From assembly GCA_964442745.1 (NCBI GenBank), contig CAYUAI010000123.1:1-10026 (forward strand): a stretch of DNA of 10,026 nucleotides, in the 5' to 3' direction. Made by a program: the position numbers and the translations under genes. The DNA comes from CAYUAI01 sp964442745. Lineage in GTDB: Bacteria; Pseudomonadota; Gammaproteobacteria; S012-40. Positions 1-7,651 of this stretch are shown in pieces (the first letter of the stretch is position 1; every line of letters begins with the position of its first letter). The notes below the pieces were generated by a model. That model saw only the letters and a list, made by a program, of their open reading frames with translations, searched no databases and was not told the origin of the DNA.

Positions 1-1
1 T

Positions 2-28
2 AATTTCTCCTTATTTATTGGAGAAATT
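2..28. repeat. Short perfect inverted repeat at window edge
   Basis: AATTTCTCC (2-10) is followed after nine bases by its exact complement GGAGAAATT (20-28). The same nine bases AATTTCTCC recur at 1052-1060, at the other side of the transposase remnant, close to where that element must end. The repeat may be part of the decayed IS1634-family element or a chance match. It is not followed by a T-tract, so I do not call it a terminator. Confidence 0.35.
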
Positions 29-1073
29 GGTCTAGACAATGGGCTCCACTATAGACCTTTAATGTTGACGCCACAGTTTTTCGAAAACCTGCCCCTCGAT
101 ATCTTGTTTCGTGAAGGAGTTGAGGCCAGTGATTTTAACCGCTATAAATTAGCGTCGCAGTTTAGATAAAGTCTTCGATTATGGTTGCCATCTGTTGTTT
201 AGTCTCATCACCTCATTTGGTTGCCAGCAAGAGCCGGTGGATCGGCGGTTTAATTCATTGGATTCAACGAGTTTTTCACTCACCGGTGAATACTTACCTC
301 AGGCGGTGCTAAAGCGTGCGACCGCCGCACTGAATCGAAAGCAAAAAAAAGAACATCCATGTATCGATAAAGCCTTGTTTCATCTACAAGCCCAACGTTT
401 TGATTCAAAAACTTCGGCAGAAAAGGCGTTAACCGCATTGATCGATCAGTGGCAGTGGCATCAATTGATCGATATCGCATTGACTCAGCGTAACCGTTAT
501 GCCAAAAAGGGGCGACCCAATGCGCAGACACCGATTGAAGCCATCGAGTGGCAAATACACGCCACCTATCAGGTCGATCAAGCACGGATGGATACTTTGG
601 CTCAGCACAACGCTTGTTTTGTCTTGGGCACTAATATTAACGACACGGTCTTGACCGATCGAGAGATCTTTGATGGTTATAAAAGTCAATCGAGTGTGGA
701 AGGGGGCTTCCGTTTTTTAAAAGATCCCTTGTTTTTTGTTTCATCACTGTTTCTGAAAAAACCCGCTCGCATTGAGGCACTACTGATGGTGATGACCTTG
801 GCGTTGCTTGTGTATTCGATTGCCCAGCGGCGACTTCGCGCTAACCTACAAGCACAAAATGAAACGCTACCTAACCAAATCGATCAATCCACAAAACGCC
901 CGTCATTGCGTTGGGTTTTCCAGCTCTTTGAAGGCATTCATCTCATCACGTTTCTCCGCAAAACCGGTGTGAAGATCCTGGTCGATCGACTCAGTGAGTT
1001 ACGACAGAAAATATTGCGTTTGCTCGGGCCTAGCATTTGTCGGATATATCAAATTTCTCCGGCAGATAGCTGA
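2..1073 (+). pseudogene. IS1634-family transposase, C-terminal part, broken
   Basis: DDE transposase of the IS1634 family (IS4-related), truncated by the window edge. From about base 29 frame 2 reads RPLMLTPQFFENLP, typical of the N-terminal DUF4277-type region. It runs to about 160, where one extra T near 161 shifts translation into the frame that reads LDKVFDYGCHLLFSLI and continues to 1073. The first catalytic Asp lies in LDSTSF (about 261). The family's C-terminal signature YKSQSSVEGGFRFLK carries the catalytic Glu near 699. Right after GEY (about 293) the protein jumps to the basic linker normally found over 100 residues later, so the segment with the second catalytic Asp is missing by an in-frame deletion. 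Frameshift plus deletion make it non-functional. The end of the element lies somewhere in 1050-1080, where it cuts into the convergent ADP-ribosyltransferase-like gene. Family assignment is from recognised motifs; the exact ends are not resolved. Confidence 0.85.
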
Positions 1074-1342
1074 CCAATGTCGGTTGTATGTTTAGTATCA
1101 AGTAAATCAATGCAGTTTCCTAGTTTTATAGCTCCAATAACTGCAGGATCTTTGACTTTTGAATTATTCTCGGCCCACTCTAACACTCTAGAGTCACTTC
1201 CTTCCCAAAAATATATACCATGGCCCAACCAATCATATATATTTTCGCTCTGATTTAAAACCTGCCCTTTTTTTATTACTGAATCTGCAATATTCTTATC
1301 GCATCCGTGAAAGCCTAGAACAACTTCAAGTGATGTGTACAT
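1049..1342 (-). pseudogene. ADP-ribosyltransferase-like (PARP-fold) protein, 3'-truncated
   Basis: The open frame encodes 97 residues starting at ATG 1342. What is visible resembles the N-terminal half of a PARP/ART-type NAD-binding domain: GFHGCD with a candidate His at residue 12, then the Tyr-containing strand GHGIYFWE (Tyr44), which match the first two parts of the H-Y-E triad, then LGNCIDLLD. The last ten or so residues (about QLSAGEI) are encoded by DNA at the junction with the IS1634-family element, so the native C-terminus and the usual third motif are lost. The gene starts 7 bp after the stop of a small same-strand reading frame, suggesting a two-gene operon. Small ART proteins behind a short partner gene often behave as toxins in toxin-antitoxin or defence loci, but that role is inference here. 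The fold call rests on motif recognition; I cannot name the exact family. Confidence 0.55.
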
Positions 1343-1349
1343 ACAATGT

Positions 1350-1490
1350 TTAGCCTATTTTAAGCTCTTTCCATTCACCGTTTTTATCTAAAATTCCTGC
1401 ATTCAATAGGGCTTTTTTAATCCCTTCCTGACTCACATCAATATCGTCATATTGTGGGTCATGCTCACCTTTTCAGCTAATTTTAATGCG
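1350..1490 (-). pseudogene. 3' stub of small gene upstream of ART-like gene
   Basis: Reading leftward from 1466 to the TAA at 1350-1352 gives 38 clean codons, beginning EHDPQYDDIDVSQEGIKK and ending GEWKELKIG. The acidic DPQYDDIDVS stretch followed by an amphipathic helix looks like a genuine small soluble protein. Beyond 1466 the frame meets a TGA, while the neighbouring frame reads ALKLAEK; one missing A in the run at 1470-1473 would join the two, so a frameshift is likely. The gene is cut at 1490 by the end of the ISAzo13-family element, so its start codon is absent. The stop lies 7 bp before the ART-like start codon, the arrangement expected of a co-expressed antitoxin or immunity partner. 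I do not recognise the family and infer the partner role from position only. Confidence 0.5.
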
Positions 1491-1526
1491 GCTAAGGAAT
1501 GGAAATTAAATAACTCTTAGATCTAA
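1491..1526 (+). repeat. Left terminal inverted repeat of ISAzo13-like element
   Basis: It pairs with 2714-2749 (31/36 identities, no gaps). Mismatches are at repeat positions 4, 13, 26, 30 and 35. Read on the minus strand it happens to be open and to give ELFNFHSLA, which should not be taken as part of the neighbouring small gene. Confidence 0.75.
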
Positions 1527-1586
1527 CCTTGAAACTCATAGATAAAAAATGAGACAATAGGTCTACGAAGAAAACGGATTTTTTTA

Positions 1587-2716
1587 ATGATACACCCATA
1601 CGATGACGCAGTAGAAGACCGGATGGTCATGTTTTATGACTCTCTTTCGGAAAAAGACAAGCGTCGATATGCCGCGATAGAAGTATTAAAGCTTCCCTAT
1701 GGTGGCTGGAGTTACATACACAATATCCTCAATTGCAGCGACCCAACCATTGACGCCGGAATTGAAGATCTCAAGCGTGATGAAATTTTGGATTGTAGCC
1801 AGGTAAGAAAGCCAGGTGGAGGGAGAAAATTCTCGATTGAAAGTATCGCGGGTATAGATAACCTTTTTTTAAAAATTCTCAAAGATTTCACCGCCGGTGA
1901 TCCGATGGATCAAAAGGTGAAATGGACACATTTAACTTATTCCGAGATCATCGAAGCAATGTGGCTAGAAGGGATTAACATTAGCAAGCCCGTTGTCAAA
2001 AAGCTGTTTAAACGTCACGCCTATGTAAAGCGAAAGGCCTGTAAAAGTATTAAGCTGGGAACGACGGAAAATCGAAACGAACAGTTCGAAAACATAGCAA
2101 AAAAAAAGCAGTTATATGAAGATGTAGGAAATCCAGTGAGGTTTACGATCACGATTTTCCCTATCTGGCTGATGGTGTCGCAATACCTCATGGTATTTAT
2201 GATATTCGCTTGAATACCGCTTATATTAATATTGGGATCAGTCACGACACCTGTGATTTTTCATGCGACTCAATAAAAAGGTGGTGGAATTTCAGGGGGC
2301 GTTATGATTATCCGGGCGCGTCCTCAATATTGGTTCTTGTCGATGGTGGTGGGAGTAATGGATACCGGCATTATGTTTTTAAAAGAGCGATACAACAATT
2401 AGCGGATGCAATTGGTATAGAAATAAGTATTGCTCATTATCCGTCATATGCGTCGAAATGGAATCCGATAGAACATCGATTATTTCCACATATGACACGA
2501 AAGCTAAAAGGCGTTATATTAAAAAGTGTAGAGACAATAAAGCAACTGATAGGAACAACGACGACTAAATCTGGCTTGACAGTTAAATGCAACATTATTA
2601 AAAAAATATATAAAACGGGAAAGAAAATGAGTAAAGAGGAAAAGGAGCGGCTAACAACTATTCATGATGATTATTTGGGGCATTGGAATTACAGAGTAAT
2701 TCCAAATGATTCATAA
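1587..2716 (+). pseudogene. ISAzo13-family transposase with internal deletion
   Basis: The N-terminal part (ATG 1587 to about 2137) reads RRYAAIEVLKLPYGG, then RKPGGGRK, GDPMDQKVKWTH and an ISKPVVKKLF helix, the usual ISAzo13 order of a helix-turn-helix region followed by a linker. At GNPV (about 2137) the frame breaks. The family motif around SVDTKKKE, with the first catalytic Asp and roughly 30 residues, is missing, and translation resumes in another frame at EVYDHDFPYLADG (from 2138). The C-terminal part continues through LVDGGGSNGYR (second Asp) and SKWNPIEHRLF (catalytic Glu) to HWNYRVIP and the stop at 2714-2716. The two halves together correspond to one transposase of the usual length less the deletion. 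Loss of the first catalytic Asp and the frameshift make it inactive. No clear ribosome binding site precedes the ATG. Confidence 0.85.
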
Positions 2717-2749
2717 GATGTAAAAGTTATTTAATTACCATTCCTAAGC
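2714..2749 (-). repeat. Right terminal inverted repeat of ISAzo13-like element
   Basis: It is the partner of 1491-1526. It begins at the transposase stop codon and ends at C2749, directly against the IS630-family fragment. Confidence 0.75.
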
Positions 2750-3261
2750 GTATTATTGTGATTGATGAAATGGGAATAAACCTCGGTCTCCGTCGTGTGA
2801 GAGGTTGGGGGCCGATCGGTGAACGCGTGACAGAAAACCAACCTTTGGGCCATCGGGTCAATTATTCGGTGACCGGAGCACTGACATCTGAGGGCGTGTT
2901 GGATGCCCAGGTGCAGGAAGGAGCGGCCAATGGTGAGAGTTTTTTATATTTTATCCGTTACCAAGTGGTGCCTCACCTCCGTGCGGGTGACTACGTGCTC
3001 ATGGACAATCTGTCCGTTCACAAAGTGGCCGGTGTGGCGCCGGCGATCACAGAATGTGGTGCCCGGTGAGTCAATCTGCCACCTTAGGCACCCGAGCTAT
3101 CACCGATCGAATTATGTTGGAACAAAGTGAAAACGTTGTTGAAGAAATCCGCCGCCCGAACGCTACCTGATTTAATGCGTGCCTTAAAAAAAGCACTTTT
3201 GCAGGTAACACCTGAAGACGCTGAGCAATGGTTTGAACACGGTGGATATAATGTGTCATAA
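2750..3261 (+). pseudogene. IS630-family transposase, DDE half, two in-frame stops
   Basis: C-terminal DDE_3-type catalytic domain of an IS630-family transposase. The fragment begins at the end of the neighbouring ISAzo13-like element with RIIVIDEMG (first Asp) and continues through NYSVTGAL, GESFLYFIRY and VLMDNLSVHK (second Asp). Near 3068 the frame meets TGA, where family members usually have a hydrophobic residue (TTA to TGA would explain it). A second stop, TAG, sits where the Tyr of LPPYSP is expected (about 3089). The same frame then continues with ELSPIELCWNKVK (catalytic Glu) to the natural end EHGGYNVS and TAA at 3259-3261. The N-terminal helix-turn-helix half is absent. Two nonsense codons and the missing half show an old remnant. 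No open frame opposite it looks real. Confidence 0.88.
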
Positions 3262-3308
3262 CCGAGTGAGAAGCGTAATATCATCCTACTTTTCACCATC
3301 AAATTTTG

Positions 3309-6095
3309 TTACACTTCCTCAAAACTAAACGCTGTTAACCAGGCTTCCAAAGACGCTGCACTCATCGGCTCATTCAATAAATATCCTTGCACCACATCAC
3401 AATTTTTCTGCTTTAAAAAATTCCATTGCTCAGTGGTTTCGACACCTTCAGCCACCACGCGTAACTTCAGCGTTTTCCCCATGGCAATAATGGCTTTAAC
3501 TATCGCCACATCATCGGGATCCGTCGCAATATCACGGACAAAGGACCGATCAATTTTTAATGTATCAATGGGGAATCGTTTTAAATAACTCAGTGATGAA
3601 TAACCTGTACCAAAATCGTCAATTGCTAACCGTACCCCCATCCGACTCAGCTGTTCAAGCGCATCAACCACCGACCTGGCATTTCGCATCAGCAAACTTT
3701 CAGTAATCTCTAATTCCAAAAATTCAGGGGCAATACCTCCCGCCAATAACGCCCGCCCAACAACCTCGACAATCGATTCCTCATCACACTGGCGACTAGA
3801 AAAATTGACGGAAACGTGCAAATCGGCAAAGCCTGCCAGATGCCATTGTTTTAGTTGTTTACATGCCGTCAATAATACCCATTCTCCTACCGGCACGATC
3901 AAACCTGTTTCCTCCAACAAAAAAACAAAGTCATGAGGTTTGATCATCCCGAACTCAGGATGATCCCATCGTATTAACGCTTCAACACCAGTAATCTTCC
4001 CCAACTCGGTATTCAATTGAGGCTGATAATACAGCACAAACTCTTCGCGCTCTAGCGCATGGCGCAAGCTATTTTCTAATGTGAGCCGCTCAAAAGCACG
4101 AGCACTCAAATCAGCCGAGTAAAATTGGCAATTATTTTTTCCTAGATCTTTGGCGCGATACATGGCAATATCTGCATTTCTTAACAAAATTCCGGGCTGA
4201 TTACCATCGTTAGGGTAAAGACTAATGCCGATACTCGCGGTGACATATAAATCTCGACCATCAATCACAAAAGGTGGCGATAACGTGTCAAGAATTTTCT
4301 GAGCTACCCCCGACACATCTTTTTCAGAGGCAATATCATCCAACAAAATAGCAAATTCATCACCACCCAAACGAGCGACCGTATCACCCTCCCGAATGCT
4401 CAGCAACAAACGACGCCCTAACTCTTGCAATAAACGATCACCCACTTCATGCCCCAGAGTATCGTTGATAGTTTTAAACCGATCAAGATCAATAAATAAG
4501 GCCGCCACCAATCGACCATGCCAAGGCGCACGCGTGACGGCTTGCTCTAAACGATCAAGATATAAAGCACGATTGGGCAACTCGGTTAATGCGTCATGAT
4601 GAGCGAGGAACTGCAAGCGTTGCTGGGTTTGCATACGCTCGGTAATATCTTTTCCAGTGGCAACAAAATGAGTAATCTCCCCATGACTATCCTTTAACGG
4701 GGTAATGGTTTTTTGTTCATGATAAATTGTTCCATCTTTCTTTTTATTAATAAATACATCATTAAAAACCTCACCATTAATAATCGTTCTCCAAAGCCCC
4801 GCATAAAACTCATTGCTTTGTTCACCAGATTTTAGAATGGATGTTTTTCTACCAATCGATTCTTGTTTAGTAAACCCTGTCGTGCAAACAAAACTTCGAT
4901 TAACGTACTCGATAATACCTTGTCGATCAGTGATTAAAACAACATCGGCTGTTTGCTCTAATGCGCGAGATAATTTACCCATTTGCAATTCCGTTTGTTT
5001 ACGCTCAGTCACATCTCGTGTGGTACCTTCAACGCCAGCAATGTTATTATTTTTATCAAAATAATATTGCGCATTAGTTAACACCCAAACATGATGACCA
5101 TTTTTATGTTTGAGCGGTAGCTCATAATTAAGGACCGTGCCATTTTGCGCTTTCAGTATATTTTCAAAGGCATCATTATCCTCAGAATTCACATAAAAAT
5201 CGGCCGCGTTAACCCCCAATACTTGTTCTGGTTTATACCCTATCAGCTGCTGCACAGAAGCAGAAACTCGCGTCAACAAACCCTCTCGATTAGTGCGAAA
5301 ATAAGTATCTCGCATACTTCCTAAAATACCTCTTAACTCTTTTTCTGATTCACGTATTTTGTCTTCTATCAACTTTCGTTCAGTCACATCTCTGGCACTG
5401 ACCACAAAGGTATCAGCTACTCCCTTATCCCGTAAAATGCTGACCGAAGATTCATAATGGCGATAATTTCCTTCCGGATCCGGATAGTCAACTTCAAATA
5501 TACTTGATTGTCCCGTTGCAATGACCAAATCAAAGCATTTCTTTAATCTCGCATGTAATTTTTCCGGCAAAAAACTATACAAGGTTAACCCGATCAGCAT
5601 CGCATTAGTATGGTCAGGCAAGGTGTGGTTAATATATAAAATTGTCCCCTCCTTGTTGACTATCATGATACTATCGGCAGAGTTTTCTATCATCGCACGC
5701 CACTTTTCTTCAGATTGGCGCAAGGTATATTCCATTTGCTTTTGTTCGGTGATATCTCGAATAACACCAATATAGTTAACTAATTTTTTGTCATCACTTG
5801 GTAAAAAATCCCCTTCGCTCCAAAGAATTCGCTCCTCTCCATTCGATCGAATAATTCGATATTCTATTCGTATCGGTTTATGGTGAGAAACCGCCTCGTT
5901 GACGGCTTGGTGCAAGTATTTCAAATCCGCTGGATGTGTATATTTTTCAATAATATCCCACACATCGATTTCAATCGCCTGTGGAGTCAAGCCATAAATT
6001 TGGTATAATTGATCTGACCAAGTTATTTTATTCGTGGCAAGATTCCACGCCCAACTACCAACTTGCGCAAAACATTGTTGATTATCCGCTAACAT
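3309..6095 (-). CDS. PAS(x4)-GGDEF-EAL cyclic-di-GMP regulator
   Basis: A predicted bifunctional enzyme that could make c-di-GMP from two GTP (GGDEF) and hydrolyse it to pGpG (EAL). From the ATG it has 928 residues: PAS at about 8-116, 132-241, 255-364 and 378-487, each ending in a PAC-type D(I/V)TE(Q/R) segment, GGDEF at 498-660 and EAL at 672-923. The active motif GGDEF (577-581) and the RxxD inhibitory site REGD (568-571) are intact. The EAL residues are all present: EAL at 705-707, NFSS, ELEITES, the DDFGTG loop, LKID, AEGVE and QGY. No signal peptide or membrane segment is visible, so it is cytosolic and presumably senses an internal signal through the PAS domains. PAS4 (TGFTKQESIGRKTSILKSG) resembles NifL-type PAS; a flavin is possible, but it lacks the LOV photo-active Cys. 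I chose ATG 6095 over TTG 6101 because AGG sits six bases before the ATG. Net direction of activity cannot be told from sequence. Confidence 0.95.
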   Translation of the reverse strand: MLADNQQCFAQVGSWAWNLATNKITWSDQLYQIYGLTPQAIEIDVWDIIEKYTHPADLKYLHQAVNEAVSHHKPIRIEYRIIRSNGEERILWSEGDFLPSDDKKLVNYIGVIRDITEQKQMEYTLRQSEEKWRAMIENSADSIMIVNKEGTILYINHTLPDHTNAMLIGLTLYSFLPEKLHARLKKCFDLVIATGQSSIFEVDYPDPEGNYRHYESSVSILRDKGVADTFVVSARDVTERKLIEDKIRESEKELRGILGSMRDTYFRTNREGLLTRVSASVQQLIGYKPEQVLGVNAADFYVNSEDNDAFENILKAQNGTVLNYELPLKHKNGHHVWVLTNAQYYFDKNNNIAGVEGTTRDVTERKQTELQMGKLSRALEQTADVVLITDRQGIIEYVNRSFVCTTGFTKQESIGRKTSILKSGEQSNEFYAGLWRTIINGEVFNDVFINKKKDGTIYHEQKTITPLKDSHGEITHFVATGKDITERMQTQQRLQFLAHHDALTELPNRALYLDRLEQAVTRAPWHGRLVAALFIDLDRFKTINDTLGHEVGDRLLQELGRRLLLSIREGDTVARLGGDEFAILLDDIASEKDVSGVAQKILDTLSPPFVIDGRDLYVTASIGISLYPNDGNQPGILLRNADIAMYRAKDLGKNNCQFYSADLSARAFERLTLENSLRHALEREEFVLYYQPQLNTELGKITGVEALIRWDHPEFGMIKPHDFVFLLEETGLIVPVGEWVLLTACKQLKQWHLAGFADLHVSVNFSSRQCDEESIVEVVGRALLAGGIAPEFLELEITESLLMRNARSVVDALEQLSRMGVRLAIDDFGTGYSSLSYLKRFPIDTLKIDRSFVRDIATDPDDVAIVKAIIAMGKTLKLRVVAEGVETTEQWNFLKQKNCDVVQGYLLNEPMSAASLEAWLTAFSFEEV

Positions 6096-6173
6096 ATTCA
6101 ACCTATTTTTTATCCAAATTATCTCGATATCACATCCCTAATAGAAACAATCCACCCACAAATATTGAACATA

Positions 6174-6201
6174 TAAATACGACTATTTGATTTTACGGCA
6201 A
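6174..6201 (-). promoter_or_regulatory. Possible sigma70 promoter for PAS-GGDEF-EAL gene
   Basis: On the minus strand TTGCCG (6196-6201) is followed after 16 bases by TATTTA (6174-6179), about 80 bp upstream of the chosen start codon. The match to the -35/-10 consensus is moderate, and the region is AT-rich enough for chance matches. No operator-like dyad was seen beside it. Confidence 0.25.
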
Positions 6202-6389
6202 TAGACTCGGCTAACATCGCAACAAAAACAACGATCCGCCTCGTTAGCAAAAAACTCGACAAAAAAAATATAAGAAGGGGGTACTGCATTAAGGAGAGAA
6301 CAGAAAATCTGCAAGTAAGCAGAAAACAAGCCAAGCGAAATTAAAATACCCAAAATTGCAGTAAGTATCAACATTGAGCCGCCTATCAT
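6183..6389 (-). CDS. Possible small membrane protein (68 aa), unrecognised
   Basis: Open frame from ATG 6389. Residues about 6-31 (LILTAILGILISLGLF onward) form a strongly hydrophobic segment that could be one membrane helix, followed by a tail with a Cys cluster (DRCFCCD and VYC). A weak GTGAG lies five bases before the ATG. It ends 87 bp before the PAS-GGDEF-EAL start on the same strand, so the two could be co-transcribed; a small membrane protein could then be an accessory of the signalling enzyme, but this is speculation. I recognise no family, a shorter ORF overlaps it in another frame, and short hydrophobic ORFs arise easily in AT-rich DNA. Confidence 0.27.
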   Translation of the reverse strand: MIGGSMLILTAILGILISLGLFSAYLQIFCSLLNAVPPSYIFFVEFFANEADRCFCCDVSRVYCRKIK

Positions 6390-6406
6390 TTAATCTCACT
6401 TGATCC

Positions 6407-6482
6407 TTGATTCCACAGAAATTTTTCTCAGTCGGCCATACAACAAGTATGGCCTCCTTCAGAAAAACCCCGGTGAAATCAA
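6407..6482. repeat. 76-bp imperfect fold-back (palindromic element)
   Basis: The left arm (6407-6441) and right arm (6447-6482) are complementary around a five-base loop AACAA. The inner 8 bp are perfect (GGCCATAC/GTATGGCC), then comes a mismatched five- to six-base bulge, then TTTTTCT/AGAAAAA, then partly paired bases, and an outer TTGATT/AATCAA. Neither strand has a T-tract directly after the GC-rich stem, so it is not a standard intrinsic terminator. It lies 18 bp upstream of the possible small ORF and about 310 bp upstream of the PAS-GGDEF-EAL gene. It could be a small mobile palindrome or a structured leader. Confidence 0.6.
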
Positions 6483-7440
6483 TTCTCATCGCGATGTTCA
6501 AACGCTAGGTTGCCCAATGTCGGTAAGTAACTTAGCTTGCTGATATTGTTTTAAATCAATCATGCCGATTATGGGTGTCGTAAAATAACACCACCAGCGA
6601 GAGCAAGTACACATAAGCATCCTGACTTTAAAATCTATGTGTTACACTTGGGAGTGAAAATTAAACGCACGGCTCAAATTTCGCCCAGATTGGGTTTCTA
6701 TTTGGACGCGCTAACTGACGACCACATGGATGCAGGAAGTAGAGCATCGCAAGCGCAGCATGCCAAGAAAACCCCCAAGCCTACGAGCGACAAACTGAGT
6801 ATTTTTTGATTGAAAAACGCTCAAAGCTTCTACGCACCTCTCACGCCCCCTACCTAAGCTCCCGGCCAATAAAGAAAGATCTAAGCCGAAGTACAGGATG
6901 GATAAGTTCGTTAACTTCCATGTGCTAACGACACAGTCGTCACGAAATGATTGAGTATATCTATCTTTCTGATGATAAACATGAAGATCACCGGCCACAA
7001 AGCAACGCCACCAAATGGCTTTCACGACCAGTGTGTGGAACGAAAGACACCTCAAAAGAACGAAAGATTTTACTGTATTCATAATAATTTGATCAACTTC
7101 TCAGAATAAGGTTATTTTTGTCATTGAGAAAAATGGAATCTTCGCCCAATTTTTTGCCTAGCAAACTCCTTCCGCAATTATTCCTTGCTTTTCATAAACC
7201 ATCGAACTCATAGCGTACGAACACAACTCATGCGAAACAAGCTGGGGTCAACAAGATCAACTTACAAACATACTTTACTAGTTATTGTAGTTGGATTTTA
7301 CCTGTGTTTTGAAGGCAAGAGAAATTTTCGAGAGATTTTTATGAGAAAATATATCAATCAGTCAATAAAAGCGAATGGACATGGTCGCTATTCAACCCAA
7401 CCAATCCAAATTATCACCTTTTTAGCATTATCAACCCACC
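6483..7440. other. Gene-poor stretch with no convincing coding region
   Basis: I see no ORF with a ribosome binding site and protein-like composition, no tRNA or rRNA pattern and no long repeat except the 21-base dispersed copy at 6725-6745. Minor structure includes GGTGT/ACACC around 6575-6592 and ACGAC/GTCGT near 6928-6940. Mixed short open stretches in several frames suggest decayed sequence or an untranslated region rather than a gene. Confidence 0.5.
6725..6745 (+). repeat. Dispersed repeat, copy 1
   Basis: The 21 bases starting CATGGATGCAGG and ending GTAGAGC match, with two mismatches, the minus strand of 8246-8266. Weaker similarity continues a few bases beyond. The copies are inverted relative to each other and 1.5 kb apart, on either side of the DUF2231 gene. 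Confidence 0.5.
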
Positions 7441-7487
7441 AAAAAAAATATTGAGCAGCAACAACCCTCCCGATTCATTGCTCAATA
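7441..7487 (-). terminator. Intrinsic terminator, minus strand
   Basis: The perfect 9-bp arms TATTGAGCA (7449-7457) and TGCTCAATA (7479-7487) enclose a 21-base loop. On the minus strand the stem runs directly into a tract of eight T (plus-strand A 7441-7448). This orientation fits the end of a transcript from the DUF2231 gene, whose stop is about 165 bp upstream. The stem is AT-rich and the loop large, so strength may be modest. Confidence 0.6.
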
Positions 7488-7651
7488 AAAAATCTACCCC
7501 GCAACCTAGGCATCAACGTTAGTCGCCCCGAGTCCATCTAACTAAGCAATGTCATTCATTGTGAGTTTTAGAAAAAGCGAGTATTCGTCTTTAGATGCAG
7601 TAAATAAAGCCATGTAATGGTTTTTAACCCATTTTTTTGAAACGTTAGGAT

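Larger units (their letters stand above)
1491..2749 (+). mobile_element. ISAzo13-family insertion sequence, decayed
   Basis: The ends are defined by an imperfect inverted repeat: 1491-1526 matches the reverse complement of 2714-2749 at 31 of 36 positions (outermost bases GCTWAGGAATGG). The element is 1259 bp, with a single transposase gene that stops exactly at the inner edge of the right repeat. An internal deletion inside the transposase makes it non-autonomous. I see no target duplication: the flanks are TTTTAATGCG on the left and GTATTATTGT on the right. The left flank is the stub of a small minus-strand gene and the right flank is an IS630-family fragment, so the two sides do not form one uninterrupted original sequence. 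Confidence 0.75.

Noticed and set aside
1491..1516. Minus-strand open reading ELFNFHSLA as the N-terminal part of the small gene stub
   Set aside because: These bases are the ISAzo13-like terminal repeat and recur at 2714-2749, so the coding-like reading is coincidental.
6434..6454. Perfect 8-bp hairpin read as an intrinsic terminator
   Set aside because: No T-tract follows the stem on either strand; it is better seen as the core of the larger fold-back.
1074..6524. Shared word CCAATGTCGGT at 1074 and 6514 as a second IS end
   Set aside because: Eleven bases are expected to match by chance several times in 10 kb, and nothing else around 6514 resembles an IS end.
6711..7082. 123-aa minus-strand ORF
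   Set aside because: No ribosome binding site, irregular composition with many Cys and Arg, no family resemblance; taken as chance.
7185..7454. 89-aa plus-strand ORF, with a shorter version from ATG 7341
   Set aside because: The long form starts at TTG without a ribosome binding site. The 37-aa form has a weak GAGAG before it but no recognisable features, and its end overlaps the minus-strand terminator.
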